Shown here: positions 20,310 through 31,991 of the stretch, in pieces
How positions within the stretch are numbered: position 1 is the stretch's first letter
How the letters are laid out: each line of letters opens with the position of its first letter
Origin: Coprinellus micaceus
Taxonomy: Eukaryota > Basidiomycota > Agaricomycetes > Agaricales > Psathyrellaceae
Length of the DNA: 64,000 nt
Direction: 5' to 3'
Assembly: GCA_951394405.1 (NCBI GenBank)
Contig: OX596340.1
Location: 1,612,001 to 1,676,000, forward strand
Program-made: the position numbers and the translations under genes
Notes under the pieces: model-generated
The model's database searches: none
The model's input: only the letters and a program-made list of their open reading frames with translations
What the model was told of the DNA's origin: nothing

Positions 20310-20998
20310 CTAGACACGGAGGGTAGTTGCCTCTTTCTTGGACAACTTGTGCACATCCTGTTCTGTCTCGCAGCCACCACAGTAAGTCGAGACACGGGGG
20401 AGTTGAAGGGGACAGGGAGACGTACGAATGCCCCAAACGTGTGACCGGAGATCCAAGAACTCGACATGGAGCCCGTCGTAGAGTTTCTTCACTTCAGCTC
20501 TAACCTTCGAAATTTCCTCCTTGGAGGCAGAAGAGTTGGTCAAAGCCTGCAGATCCTTCTCCACCGCCTCAATCCGGCGCACATGTGAAGAGACCTGGAA
20601 AAGGCGTTCAGGCGGGGCTTGGCAGCTGCTAGCGGGATACAGTCCAACCGACCTTCTCAGTGCTAATCTTCAGTTCGTCGACGCTAGCCTGTAAAGCAGC
20701 AGAGGCCCGCTGGTACTCGTCGAGCAAGTGATACGCTGCCAGAGACGAAGCTAAAGAGAAACCGAACAGGAAACCAACAATTCTGCGTGATGTTTTCTGA
20801 GTATTGATACGGCGCATAAGTAAATGAGGGTACACACCCGCCTCGGAATCCCCCAACAGGCTTCTTCTGAGCAACGATATTAATTGGGGCGGGTGTAGCC
20901 TGCACCTCAGCTCTCCGTGCGCTGGACGTTGCGAAGGACCGTGCGCAACGCGGCGAACACTGAGCCAGCTGCAATCCGAGGCGAGCAAGAGAGGCCAT
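20310..20998 (-). CDS. Probable mitochondrial inner-membrane coiled-coil protein
   Basis: Exons: complement of 20838-20998, 20653-20782, 20426-20594 and 20310-20362; 170 residues. The N-terminus is a mitochondrial presequence type (Arg/Ser-rich, ARSFATSSARRAE). Around residues 45-75 lies KKPVGGFRGG followed by a single hydrophobic segment (GFLFGFSLASSLAAYHLL), then a coiled coil rich in Glu/Lys/Ala (SKEEISKVRAEVKKLYDGLH). The layout of presequence, one membrane span and coiled coil is seen in small fungal inner-membrane proteins; I do not know a defined function. The gene is head-to-head with POP1, with 208 bases between start codons. Confidence 0.8.
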
Positions 20999-21206
20999 TC
21001 CTGGGATATTCTTTTGGTGCAGACTGCGACCAGGATTACAGCCTGTGGAGGGAGATAACAAGGAACGTTGCAGCTCACTGCGACGAGTATTCCCGACGTC
21101 GCCATCAGAGTCGTCAATAGGCTCCGTGATCCAGAATTTGGTGCGTCGGCGTCGAGCGGTCGTTCAACTTGCCTCTCTCCTCCCTCCATCCCAACTCGCT
21201 CACAAG

Positions 21207-24105
21207 ATGTCGCAGTTCCAGAAGAGAAAGAATGGTGGGGGGTCGGATGAGATGACTGGGAGGGAGAAGAAGAAGGTCAGGATCGCGGAGGCACGGACAA
21301 TTCCTGTTCAGCCTGTAGCATCGAGCTCGAGCTCGCAAGTCGCGGGGCCGTCCAAGGTCGTGCCGATGAATAGTCAGTGTGAGCTTGTTTCATTCGGATT
21401 TATTTAACAGTGTCACTACAGGTCTGGCGGGTCTACCAAGTGCTATCGACATTGAGAAGATTGTAGAGTCTCGCGCGTTCGAGATTGGTGCCATGCAAAC
21501 CGCGATGAGGACGGCGAGGTCAGACCTTTCGAAAATTCACAGGGATCGCATCTTATCATCGACGGTAGCTCGAGCTCAACCCAGAGGGCGTGGCAAACCC
21601 TTCCCAGACATCTACGAAGGAGAGCAGCGAGCCACGATGTTCGGCGAGTTCCCAAGAGGCTGAGGGAGAGGGCGGTCGCGGAGGTGAGTGATCGCCCTGG
21701 ACACTGTGCCAATATTTATTGATTCGCGCAGATGGATGCTCTCCCAGTAAAGAAGAAGAAGCTGCCGCAGAGAGGCAAGGGCAAGCAAGAGTCAAGAACG
21801 GATTCTTTTGTCCGCAGGCAAAGTGAGTCTAGGACCTCCGAATAACGCACATTCAGACACTAAAGCCCCCATCCTCAGAGGACAAAACATGGCTCGAAAC
21901 GCACATATGGCACTCCAAACGCATGATCATGGAAAATATGTGGGGTTATAGGCTGGCTGTAAAGCCCACCGAAAAGGCTTACAGGCCATCCCATCGCGCT
22001 TCCGTCCAAGGAGCAATCGTTCACGACGCGTCGTACTACTCCCTCGTTGAGCTGCGTGGTACAGCAGACACCCTCATCGGCACCTTGAACCTATGTTGCG
22101 ATCCCCAAGGACCTGGTCCCAAAGCCGCGAGGTAAATATGACCTCAGCGCTTAAGCATTGCCCCTGACAAGTTTCGCCCCCCAGGTTTGTTAATGGAACT
22201 CGAACTCAGGAAACTCACATCTACGAGCCAGGGCGATATCCATTGGGTTTGATGGCCCCGGTATCGATAATGTGGCAGCCCTTGCCAGAGCCGACAGACC
22301 CAAAGGGCAAAGGGAAAGAACCCTGCGCAACGGCCCCCATTCCAGAGTCTCAACGAAATGCCGACCGTGTGGTATGGCTGCGATTTCACCCTGTCGTAAA
22401 CGCGCAGGTCCTATCAGGACTACAAGCTGCGGCGTCGCAATACTTGGCGAAGAAGAAGGGAGAAGGCCTCGAGGGGATCAAGATGCAAATCGTCGATTTG
22501 AAGGACCAAATCAACGTGTTTGAGATTATGGGCCCGCAGGCGAGTAAAGTGATTCGAGGGGCATTGACGACTGTACCAGGCGATCAACGGGATGATTTCA
22601 AGAAGGTGCGTGGGTTCATCACGAAAACACTAAGTTGGTTTCTAACACATGTCGATAGCTTTGGCGGTCGATGGGGGATATCCAGACGTCCGGGTCCGTG
22701 CCACGGAATATGGTAATTGGCTTCAAGGTCCTGGACCCGCGTCTCAAGTACGTTGCAGGAGCAAACTGCCCTTGTACCCGACTCGTACCCTGACGTAAAT
22801 TGACAGCTTTCCGCCTAACCGAGCCAAACCTCTACCTGGAAACCAAGCCAACAGCGAGCATGTCTTCCCCTCTGTCTCACTAGCGAGGAGCGAAATATGG
22901 GACGAGAAAACGCGGCTAGGTCTTGCCAAGCCCAAATATACAAAGCAAGAGCTGGACAACCGTCGCGCTGATGTTCGTGCATTTTTCCACCCATCCAATA
23001 GTCTAACTCAACCATTCCATAGAACCTTGTCCCTGGAACCCCGCTCGAGCCCCGTCGACAAGACGACCGCGTCCCGATCCTCCTCATCCAGCGGTCCCTC
23101 GAAGCATCCAAGACCACCGGTGGGCACGCAATTCACGGCTGGACACTCATCGTCCCCTCAGGCTGGGGCATGGCCTTTTGGCCCTCCTTCGTCTTCACGG
23201 GCACTCGCGTCGCTGGTCAGCGAGAACGCCAGACGCAGGCGTACGAAGCTGGCACAACGTACTTCCCTCGAGACTACCCTTTCACTAGCGCGTACGAGGA
23301 ATTTGCGAAGGAGAGAGAGGCGGAGATGAAGGCTTCGTGGGATCGGAAGCCGCCGGCAAAGAGGACGAACTTCGAGAAGCTGGACGTGGAGGACCCCTTC
23401 TCGCCTAATTGGGAGGAGATCATGGGGATACGGACCGCAGAGGAGAAGGGTGAGCTTGTTTCGACTCAAAGAGAACTTCAGGCCGGAGCCGCTGAGGTGA
23501 AGCCTTGGCTACTGCGTGGACCGACTGTCGCCAAGATTGTCCAGAAGTTGTCTTCAGCAGCCAGTCCTGCAGAAACGCTGGCGAGGGAAATTAACGCTCT
23601 ACGCGAAAGGCGGTCGTTAGGTCCTCTCCTTGGGGTCCCCCAAGATCTTTTGCGAGGTGCACTGGTCGTTGTGAAAGTCAACGTCTGCACGCGCGGTTTG
23701 CCGCAAGATCTGGCGCTCATCTACTCCTTGGACGATGGAGAAGTGAAACGGGTGGACACTTCCTCCGAACGAAAGGTGCACAACAGCGAGGAAGAGGAGA
23801 ACGAAGTGAGTTGAGGATCCTGTAGGGTCATACGTTACTGACTGTCGACCATCCAGTTTGCTCTCTCGTCAAAAAATGCTCTAATCGGGCGGGTTACCAC
23901 TGGAAACTACTCGTTGTCAATTGGTCAAGGGTATGCTGTCGGCGCCGTTTCATTATCCAAATGGCTCGAGTTGCTCAAGCGGCAACCGGGAACCCGAAAG
24001 ACTAACAGCGAGTGTCCCTTGTCGCTGTATGTGAAGATACGGAATACCAACAGTAACCAGCTCCGCCTGGCCCGGCTCGAGCTGCTGGTCGAGGGCGATG
24101 CATAG
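21207..24105 (+). CDS. POP1: Ribonuclease P/MRP protein subunit POP1
   Basis: Ten exons: 21207-21372, 21422-21518, 21569-21683, 21732-21822, 21879-22131, 22185-22605, 22659-22747, 22807-22972, 23023-23805 and 23857-24105; 809 residues. Pop1 is the largest protein of RNase P and RNase MRP, which process pre-tRNA and pre-rRNA in the nucleus. The POP1 domain signature is clear: DIEKIVESRAFEIGAMQTAM, RAWQTLPRHLRRRAASHDVR, then KDKTWLETHIWHSKRM. The POPLD domain is in exon 9 (GWTLIVPSGWGMAFWPSFVF). The C-terminal domain ends with LEGDA-like residues (LLVEGDA). The N-terminus carries a basic nuclear-localisation-like stretch (GREKKKVR). Exons 2-3 use a tight 50-base intron that restores the conserved frame. 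The length fits the family. Confidence 0.96.
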
Positions 24106-24292
24106 CCGGGTGGTGATGGAGAGCCAGCTACATCTACACATATATTACAGAGAGTGGATGATAGGATAGCCAATGCAGTTGAAATAAATACGCCAATGAT
24201 GCAGGGAGGGCGAAAGTGAAATGTCATATGTAGGTTGTCCGAATAAGCATGCATGCAGACAAGGAACAAGGTCGAGGCGCACGGAACCCAGG

Positions 24293-25755
24293 TCATATCT
24301 TCCATTTATCCACAGCAGCCTGCACTAGCCTGCCCATCTCTATCCGGGCTTGCTTCTTCGCGCTGGCGGTAATGCCTTCGAGCGCGTCAAGCGCCCCAGG
24401 AGATGTTTGTAGAGGGTCGAACTCCAGGAGGTGACCATCCTTGGTGGGGATGGCAACCAAGGCGGAAAACGAGCCCGTGTGCCTCGATACTGGTCTCGGC
24501 GTCGTGTCGGTCGCCATCGGGGGAGGGAAAGACGGGAAGAGGAATCCAGAGCTGGGGTTGGATTTGAAGGAGTTATCTCGAGAATGTGACGAGGATGCTG
24601 TAGTCTGCGATGACGTCGATGTGAACTGACTGGCTTGTGAGGGTGGTCGGGAATGCAGGTTGTTGGCGACGACTGACGGGTCCCTCCGCACAACAATACT
24701 GCTCTTCGAACGCTTCAGTGTCCGTGAGCTTGATGAGTGCTTCGTGCCTTCCATATCGTCTTCCCCTGGTTCATCCTCCTCTGCTAATGCAACACCTTTG
24801 AACCATCCCAAGCCGAACTGATACGGGTTGGCTATTGGTGAGCCGTTGACGCTGAGCATGTTCTCATCCTTCCGTGGCAGCCGCACGAGGGTGGATTGGT
24901 CGTTGGGGAGAGGGAATTTCGGTGGGTTACTGGGTAGTGATGGGTTGAACTTCGGGGCTGATGGGACGCGGGAGGTGGTGGGCTGTTTCGACGGCGATCC
25001 TGGTCTTGAAGGACCGCGAGGATTTGTCGAAGGCGCGTTGAATGGTAATCTGGGTTTCGCGGGACTTGGTGTGCCTCCCACCCGACTGACCGGTCGAGGC
25101 TAAATTGGTGTTTTAGCAGTAAGCAGGGGAATGACTGGGTTCGACGTACAATGCCCATCGGAGGTTTCGATGAGCCTCGGACGAAGCGGCCTCCTGGCGT
25201 TGACGGCCCTGCCATAGAAGAGTTGGGTCTCTTGGGTTTGCTCGGGGATGGCATTGTTTTGGCTAGCTGGGGAGTGAACCGGAGATCAGCCAGCGATGAG
25301 GACACGACGCACCAGCTTTCAGTGGACGAGCATCAGAGCTGGCGGTCGCCGTGAGCTCTGCTTCATGGTTCTCGAGGAACTTGCGTTTCCGCATTGTTTT
25401 ATCAATCTCCCCGAAGTTCGCATCTGCACCTGCTGCAGCCAGCCTGTCCTTCTGGAAGCCCCTCAATGCCAGCCCAATATCGCCCTTGTACTTCTCGCCA
25501 AACTCCCGCATCGTCATCCCCCGCAGTTGCTTGGGCATCCGAGAGACGATGCCCTCTTGGTGAATGTTAAAGTTCTCCAGGTGGTCCTGGAGCAGAGCTT
25601 CGAGCTGGCGGCATCTGTGGGCAACTGGGGAGACATCTGAGCCAATCTTCAAGGCCTTCCATCAACAGAAACCGACCTTCGAGGTCCAAGTTGGCCAGAA
25701 GTTGCCTCTTCTCCTCGTCAGAGTACTTTCTGGCGCTGGGAGCTTCGAGTTGCAT
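24293..25755 (-). CDS. Borealin (chromosomal passenger complex subunit, Nbl1-like N-terminus)
   Basis: Exons: complement of 25677-25755, 25313-25624, 25150-25262 and 24293-25099; 436 residues. Borealin binds INCENP and survivin to place Aurora B at centromeres and the spindle midzone. The N-terminal helical region matches: YSDEEKRQLLANLDLEV, then LENFNIHQEGIVSRMPKQL, RGMTMREFGEKYKGDI and EIDKTMRKRKF. A long Ser/Pro-rich disordered middle with basic SPxK-type sites probably carries Cdk and Aurora sites. The C-terminal 60 residues (KDGHLLEFDPLQTSPGALD...) fit the borealin C-terminal domain. Start: the ATG at 25755. An in-frame TTG lies further upstream but no earlier ATG. It is head-to-head with ERG26, with 203 bases between. 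Confidence 0.9.
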
Positions 25756-25958
25756 TGGTGGTGGGATCAACAAAACGCAGAGGTCGCCGCGCCAGCCTCA
25801 GGCACGGTACCGCGAGAGGAGGCCCACGTGACACGTGTTTCCCCTCCCGGCGTCTGTTGTGCTAAATATTTCTCCAGTTACTCCAGAGTCGTTCGATCCA
25901 TTTCATTTCCTCAAAGTCCTATTCCAAATCCCTTCTCTCCTTCAACTTGTCACAAACC

Positions 25959-27474
25959 ATGGGGAAGGACATTTATCTCGTCATTGGAGGCAGTGGTTTC
26001 CTTGGAAGACATATCGTGGACCAGCTGCGAGCACGCGGTGACAACGTATCGGTCTTCGATATTGTCCAGCGCTACCATGATGTCCCTTTTTATGCTGGTG
26101 ATATTACTAGTGTAGAATCATTATCCAAGGCGCTGAAGCAGGTACGTTCGCCATTTCACGTCTCCGTTCTGTGATTCTGACGAGGCATAGTCTGGAACGA
26201 CGTGTATCATCCATACCGCATCCCCGCCAGCTGGTTTGACAGATGCTTCCATCTACTACAAGGTCAACGTCGAGGGAACCCAGGCCGTAGTCGACGCCGC
26301 CATTGCGTGTGGTGTGAAGAAGCTCGTCTTCACGAGTTCAGCAGGAGTTGTGTTCAATGGAGGAGATATCATCGACGTGGACGAGCGCTTGCCATACCCC
26401 AATGTACCCATGGACGCCTACAACGACTCCAAGGCAAAGGCAGAATCAGTGGTTATCGAATCGAATGGGAAGGGTGGTCTTTTGACTGTTGCTCTCCGTC
26501 CTGCTGGCATCTTCGGGTATGTCGCCCCCTTCACTTGCCTTTAATCCAAGCTCAATTCCTCAAGCCCCGGAGACCGTCAAGTAATGGCTGGCTTGTGGGA
26601 AGTTTACGAAGGTCACAAAACCCATTTCCAAATCGGCGACAACAACAACCTGTTCGATTACACCTACGTTGGCAACGTTGCCAAGGCTCATCTCCTCGCT
26701 GCTGACAAGCTTGAGACCGCCGCCCCTGCACCCACCCTCACAGCGCTCGGCAAGCAACCCGTCTCTCTAGATGAAGTACCCGACTTGAACGACGCCGAGA
26801 ACGACATAGTGAACGGGCCGCTACCCCCGATCACTGCGACACTCGGCCACCACCAAATCCCCACATCATTCTCCCGACCGTTAGGCCCCTGTGTTAGCCG
26901 ACCAGAGAATGGAGACGAGTTGGAGGAGAACTGGAACAACGGAATCACCGAGGAAGCAGGCCGACCCGTTATCCGGACACGCTTCGACCCAATGGCAGCA
27001 ACAAGTATAAAGCGCGCCAAGGTCGCCTACCCCGACTCACATCCCCTACAAGTGGCCGGCCAAATATTCTTCATCACGAACGGCGAGCCAGTACCGTTCT
27101 GGGACTTCCATAGAGGCGTGTATGTGCGCCTTGACAAGAAGCTCCCTGGGTACAGGAAACCGAGGGGTATCTTCCAGTTACCTCGACCTGTTGGATTTGC
27201 GGCCGCTCAGGGATCTGAGTGGTTCGCGATGTTGACGGGCAAAACGCCAACATTCACCAAGTTCAGGGTGACGTTTGCGACAGCTACTCGCTGGCATAAC
27301 ATCGAGAAGGCACGAAGGGTTTTGGGATATGAGCCTGATGTTGGACTGGAAGAGGGTATTGATAAGATGGTCGAGGTACGTCTCCACTTCTTCGTCCAAG
27401 ACTGTCAACTGACTCGAGGTATGCAGTGGTGGTTCCAGGAATACCAAGCCGGAAACCACAAGCAAAAGCACTAG
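25959..27474 (+). CDS. ERG26: Sterol-4-alpha-carboxylate 3-dehydrogenase (ERG26-type)
   Basis: Exons 25959-26141, 26191-26516, 26565-27375 and 27427-27474; 455 residues. It is the NAD-dependent decarboxylating dehydrogenase of the C-4 demethylation complex in ergosterol synthesis, acting at the ER with ERG25 and ERG27. The N-terminus has the Rossmann GGSGFLGRH motif. IIHTASP, then the catalytic Ser and Tyr-x3-Lys (TSSAGVVFNG; YNDSKAKAE) and RPAGIFGPGD follow. FDYTYVGNVAKAHLLAA is the substrate-side signature. An insert of about 70 Pro/Asn/Glu-rich residues (from DLNDAENDIVNG to HPLQVAGQIFF) makes it longer than the yeast enzyme. A C-terminal hydrophobic patch (GIFQLPRPVGFAAAQ) may lie on the membrane. 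Confidence 0.92.
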
Positions 27475-27654
27475 GCCCCCAAATTCACATGGTGATACCT
27501 AGTTTATCTCGTCGATACACACTATCTATACATGTTATGCTGCGCTACTAGGATATCCCCCTCCTATTTCTCTGGGATAATGACCCTTGTGCCCCTATCT
27601 TCATGAGCTCCGCCTTTTTGGCTTCGCGATCAATCAAACCCCGCCTGACGCAAC

Positions 27655-28955
27655 ATGAGCTCGGACGCCCTTGATCTCTTCCCCCGACAAACTCCATCGT
27701 ACATCCTCTCGTTCCAGTTCTCCTCCTGGTATCCTACATTCGCAGATGTCAGCATCAAGTCCACCGTAGTCCGTCCATTATCGGCCGAGTTCAGGCAATA
27801 TCTGGAATCTGAGAGCGTGTTTGTGCCGGAGGGGTCTGAGAATGCGTGCGTCTATCTCTTCTTTTCTTGTGGTACACGCTGAGGGGTTGCTGGCTTAGAC
27901 CTGCTGAGAGCACGCTATCTGATCCCGAAGATGAGGACGATGAGGACGAAGACGAAGGTCCAAAGTACGCTTTCCCAGAACTGGACGCCAAAATTCGCGA
28001 GTGCGTGAAGCAATACGGCGCCGTATTCCCAAAACTTAACTTTACCTCGCCCAGGGTGGGTTCCCGCCGAGCCTTGTCCTGAACGCCCCTGACCTTTTGC
28101 TTACCAGGACGCCTCTTGGATCCTCCCCGCCTCGTCCCCACTGAAATGCATATCCCCAGCAGATGTGTATATGCTCTTGAAGTCTTCCGACTTCGTGAGC
28201 CACGATCTGACGCCTGAGAGTGTGTTCGAGCACTGCGACCCCGATTTCGAAGTAACCGAGCCACTTAAGTATGAGCTTGAGCTTGTACTCAGGAAGTGGT
28301 ATCCCGTCAACCCAAGTCGTGAGGTACGGTGTTTTGTGAGAAACGGGCGCTTAATCGGTAAGCCGTCTTTTCAATTCCAATTTTAAAGGTACGGCGTTGA
28401 CAGCTGTACGACGATATTAGCGATATCGCAACGCGACACAAATCACTATGACTTCCTCATGGAACTCGAGACACAAGAAAAGATCGTGAAAAGCGTCTTG
28501 GAGTTCTGGGAGGAGAAAATCAAACCAAGGATGGAAGGCCGGAACGATTGTACGAGTTGCCTCTCATCCGCCCCGCATCCACTCACCCTCCGTTTCCCAC
28601 TTTGACCCTAGACGTCTTCGACTTCCTCCTAACCCGTGACCTCGCCCGCGGGCACATCATCGACTTCAACCCCTACTCACCCCGCACTGACTCGCTCCTC
28701 TTCTCTTTCGAAGAGTTGCGCGAGCTCGCTGAGACCGCTTCCTCCAATACTCCTAGGTCTCCAGAGAAAGTCAAACCAGAATTCAGGTATATCGACAGCC
28801 CAGCGCACCCCGCCACGCAGCGAAACGCACCAACTCACCAGCATAATATGGTCCCATTCGAGGCGCTCCAGATGAGTAGTGGTCAAGATATCGAGAGCTT
28901 TGCGGAGATTTGGGAGAGCGAGGTCGAGAGTGCGAGCAAAGGGGAGGGGGCGTAA
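27655..28955 (+). CDS. CDC123: Cell division cycle protein 123 (D123 family)
   Basis: Exons 27655-27845, 27899-28055, 28108-28357, 28421-28549 and 28612-28955; 356 residues. Cdc123 is an ATP-grasp-type chaperone for assembly of translation initiation factor eIF2. Diagnostic stretches: SFQFSSWYPTFADVSIKSTV, FPKLNFTSPRDASWI, SDFVSHDL, LVLRKWYPVNPSREVRCFV, AISQRDTNHYDF and DYVFDFLLTRDLARGHIIDF. The KLNFTSP(K/R)D and REVRCFV motifs supply nucleotide- and metal-binding residues. An acidic run (EDEDDEDEDE) follows exon 1. The tail (after about residue 275) is a Ser/Pro-rich insertion. It follows ERG26 on the same strand by 180 bases. Confidence 0.94.
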
Positions 28956-29750
28956 AAACACTGTGTGGTATAGGAAGTGCGAATGGAAACGCCACGATGC
29001 TCGATGAAACGGTCTCAACTAGGTTTGGGGAGTCAGTCCCAGTTCTCCCTCTTCTTCTGAGAGTAGACGAACCCAGCTGAGGATGAGCGATATGCGGATC
29101 ATGGACAACGTTGCCTCTACTCGCAATCTCACCCGTGGGATGAGCTTCTTCGCCACCGTCTCCTTGCGGGTGCGATCCAACCGGCGCCTACACACCTGGG
29201 AGGCGTCAGCAAACGCGATATTAACCGACGTACCGCGTTCTTACTCATTGTAATAGGATCCTGACAGGACTTCCTTTCATCGTCACGGGATATGTCCATG
29301 ACCAACGCCTCGCCATCCCGGCACATTTCGGCGCAAAGAACTGTTCAACAGGAGATTGGTACCAATAACCACACCGACCTGCTTCCGGAAACGCCCACGA
29401 CCAAGACGATCTTTGTAAGGATCACCCACTCTCGCTTTCCCAGACCCTGAAGAAGCCATTGGTTGTCGCTCAAGCCGTGCCGATGTCAAGACGCGTCTAT
29501 CCCGGCTGGACTTATGAGGCATGCAAGGAGCGAGCGCTTATTGAACTGGGCTTATGATCGGCGCTATGGAGAGCGGGGCCCTGCTTTTCATTGGTCCTTG
29601 GCGAACTCGAGGATATACGACACCTACCCGATCGTTCATCTGACCTCCCTCACTGGTATCAGAGGGTTCTGGCATATATAAGGTTGAGTCGCCTGGACCA
29701 CAATACTTCAGAATCACCTTCTAAAGCCCCCCAGCCCCACCTACAACGTC
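28956..29750. other. Intergenic region with a possible small minus-strand gene
   Basis: On the minus strand, an ATG near 29458 opens MASSGSGKARVGDPYKDRLG, and a later open stretch (about 29020-29225) reads TRKETVAKKLIPRVRLRVE. The two could be exons of one small gene, but no splice pair joins them convincingly. The right part of the region is the promoter of the FAD oxidase gene. Confidence 0.3.
29675..29681 (+). promoter_or_regulatory. TATA box of the FAD oxidase gene
   Basis: tatataa stands 70 bases before the ATG at 29751, the usual distance for a fungal TATA box given a short leader. It is the clearest core promoter in the window, which fits a regulated rather than housekeeping gene. Confidence 0.6.
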
Positions 29751-31520
29751 ATGGCCGATACTTCACCTCTTCTGCAGAGCATCAAAGGCGACGTCGTCAC
29801 CGCCGACCACCCCGAGTACGACGCCGCCATTTCTCGCTGGGCGAAGAACGCGGAGCGCAAGGCAAAAGTCGTCGTCTTCGTCAAGGACGCTCAAGACGTT
29901 ACCTTGTCCATCGCGTATGCGAAGGAAGCGAATCTTCCCATTGCCATTCGTGGTGGAGGTCACAATGCCGGTGGCGCCTCCTCTGCTGAAGGAGGTTTGG
30001 TTATTGACCTTGGCAGGTATCTGAACAAGGTTACGGTCGACGCTGAGAAGAAGTTAGGGTACGTCGGAGGAGGGGCGTTGTGGGGCGATGTGGATCGGGA
30101 GGCTATCAAGTATGGCCTTGCGACTGTTGGTGGGACTGTTAGCCATGTAAGTGGGCGGTCTATCGTTGTCGAGAATAAATCTGACATCCTTTCCACAGAC
30201 CGGAGTGGGAGGGTGCGTGTAGACATCCTCGTCAACAAGGCCAGAGATCCTGACTTCTGGTCATCGTAGATTGACAGTCGGTGGCGGCTATGGCTGGTTG
30301 AGTGGACGTCACGGCCTCACTATCGACAATCTCAAGCAGGTGAGCGCAATCATTCCGCCATAAACCGTCCAGGCGTGATGTTAATGTCACCCTCAAGGTC
30401 ACTGTTGTCACCGCAGATGGGTCCATCCGCAATGCCAACGAGACAGAGAACTCTGACCTCTTCTGGGCCCTGCGGGGTGGAGGATCGAACTTCGGCATCG
30501 TCACAGAATTTGTCTACCAGCTTCACCCACAGAGGAGGACAATCTTTGCTGGCGCCGCCATTTTCATTCCTCCTCAGGTAAAACAGTTGGTCGAAGTGAC
30601 CAAGCAGTGGTGGGCCAATGTCAATGTAGACGAGGGCATGATCCAAGCGGTGACGTGTGGTCCCGATGGTACGACGCTACTCCCCATGCGTGGCAGGATG
30701 CGGTCGCTCACTGCAACATTTTACTTAGGAAACCCCGTCATCGCGGTTACCTTCTTCTACAACGGATCGGAGGAAGAGGGACGGAAGAACTTCAAGGCTT
30801 TCTTCGACATCGGTGAGCTGTCGTAACGTCCTGACGAGCGCGTTTATTGACTGGCGCACCGGGTCGAATAGGTCCTGTCGTGGATATGGTAAAGGAGCGA
30901 CCTTATGAGGAGCTCAATACCCTTGTCAATGCGCAAGTCCCCCACGGCAACTGCTACTACCTTAAGGGTTCCTCCCACACAACCCCCAGCGACGACCTGA
31001 TGGCCCAAACTGTCGCCAAGGTCGCTGAGATCTTCACTGCAGGGAAATTCCGACCGGCTATTCTCTTTGAATACTTCTCCCTCGAGAAGGTCAACTCAGT
31101 ACCCGTGTCTGCTACCGCTTTCCGCCGAGACCTTTCGTCCAATATCTTGATGCAGCTTGTGTGGGATGGGAAATATCCAGAGAGGACTGGCGAGGCGCGG
31201 GAGGTGATGAAGGACGTAGTAGACCTGGTCTTGAGGGTGCAGGGGATGTTGAACGACGGTGCCCAGACGGCGTACACCAATTATGGTCACGGTAAGTTAT
31301 GCAGATTTTATGCTCTCTCCGGGTAATTCTGATCGTACGGCCGGTTTTCGTAGACATCGAGATGCCAGCGGAAAGCTACGCTCATCCAAGCGGAGACCAC
31401 CAAGCGACAGGGTCCCAAGCTGCGTTCGCCTCCAATTACCCTAGACTGCAAGAGATAAAGAAGAAGTACGACTCCGAGAACATCTTCAACCGTTGGTACC
31501 CCATCACGCCTACGGCCTGA
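29751..31520 (+). CDS. BBE-type FAD-linked oxidoreductase
   Basis: Exons 29751-30146, 30199-30212, 30270-30339, 30398-30812, 30872-31291 and 31354-31520; 493 residues. The FAD_binding_4 domain includes [12 protein letters not shown], whose His (about residue 71) is the 8-alpha-linked FAD attachment site, and [17 protein letters not shown], which needs the 14-base exon 2 to be complete. [18 protein letters not shown] is also diagnostic. The berberine-bridge C-terminal motif is [20 protein letters not shown]. No Cys partner for bicovalent FAD was identified. No signal peptide is present, so it is probably cytosolic, unlike many secreted relatives. It likely oxidises a sugar or a secondary metabolite; the substrate is unknown. 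The acceptor before exon 4 (tcaag) is weak, but the frame supports it. Confidence 0.92.
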
Positions 31521-31991
31521 TCAGCCGTACGGCTCTATCACCGTTTCGTCCCCTTTCTTGGTTCAAAGCTGTCCCTATGCCAGTAGCCACTTCATGTACA
31601 ACAAATAGGACCCGGCGCGAAAATGTGCCATCCGATGTGATTCTTCTCTTGAGGGTGCAGCGTCTCTCGTCGTCCCCTGTATCGATCAAGCGCCCGTCCT
31701 ATCACAGCTCCAATGGGCGCTTCTTTTGAAAATAGGGGCTATTAGTGGCGACTCCAAGGCATGTGGACGTCGGGCTCAATGCCGGGCTCTAGAAATCAGC
31801 GAATCACAGGCTGTCACTGCTCTCCCGCCGTTTTGCCGCTCGCCATCATGCAGAAGGCCCTGCACAGCAGTTCAGATACGAGCTCATCTATTTTATACAG
31901 GTTCGAACTCTAGATGAGATTCCGAGGACTCACAGGCCTCCCACCTTCTTCTTGACCACGCCTGCTCGCCGAACAGCGCCACGACCGACCA
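31521..31991. other. Intergenic region
   Basis: About 0.47 kb between the FAD oxidase stop and the AN1 gene start, same strand. It should hold the terminator of the first and promoter of the second. A ggttcgaactc sequence near 31902 resembles a tRNA B box, but no matching A box or cloverleaf is present. Confidence 0.45.

Noticed and set aside
31880..31920. Possible tRNA T-arm (ggttcgaactc)
   Set aside because: No acceptor stem or A box at the required distance on either strand.
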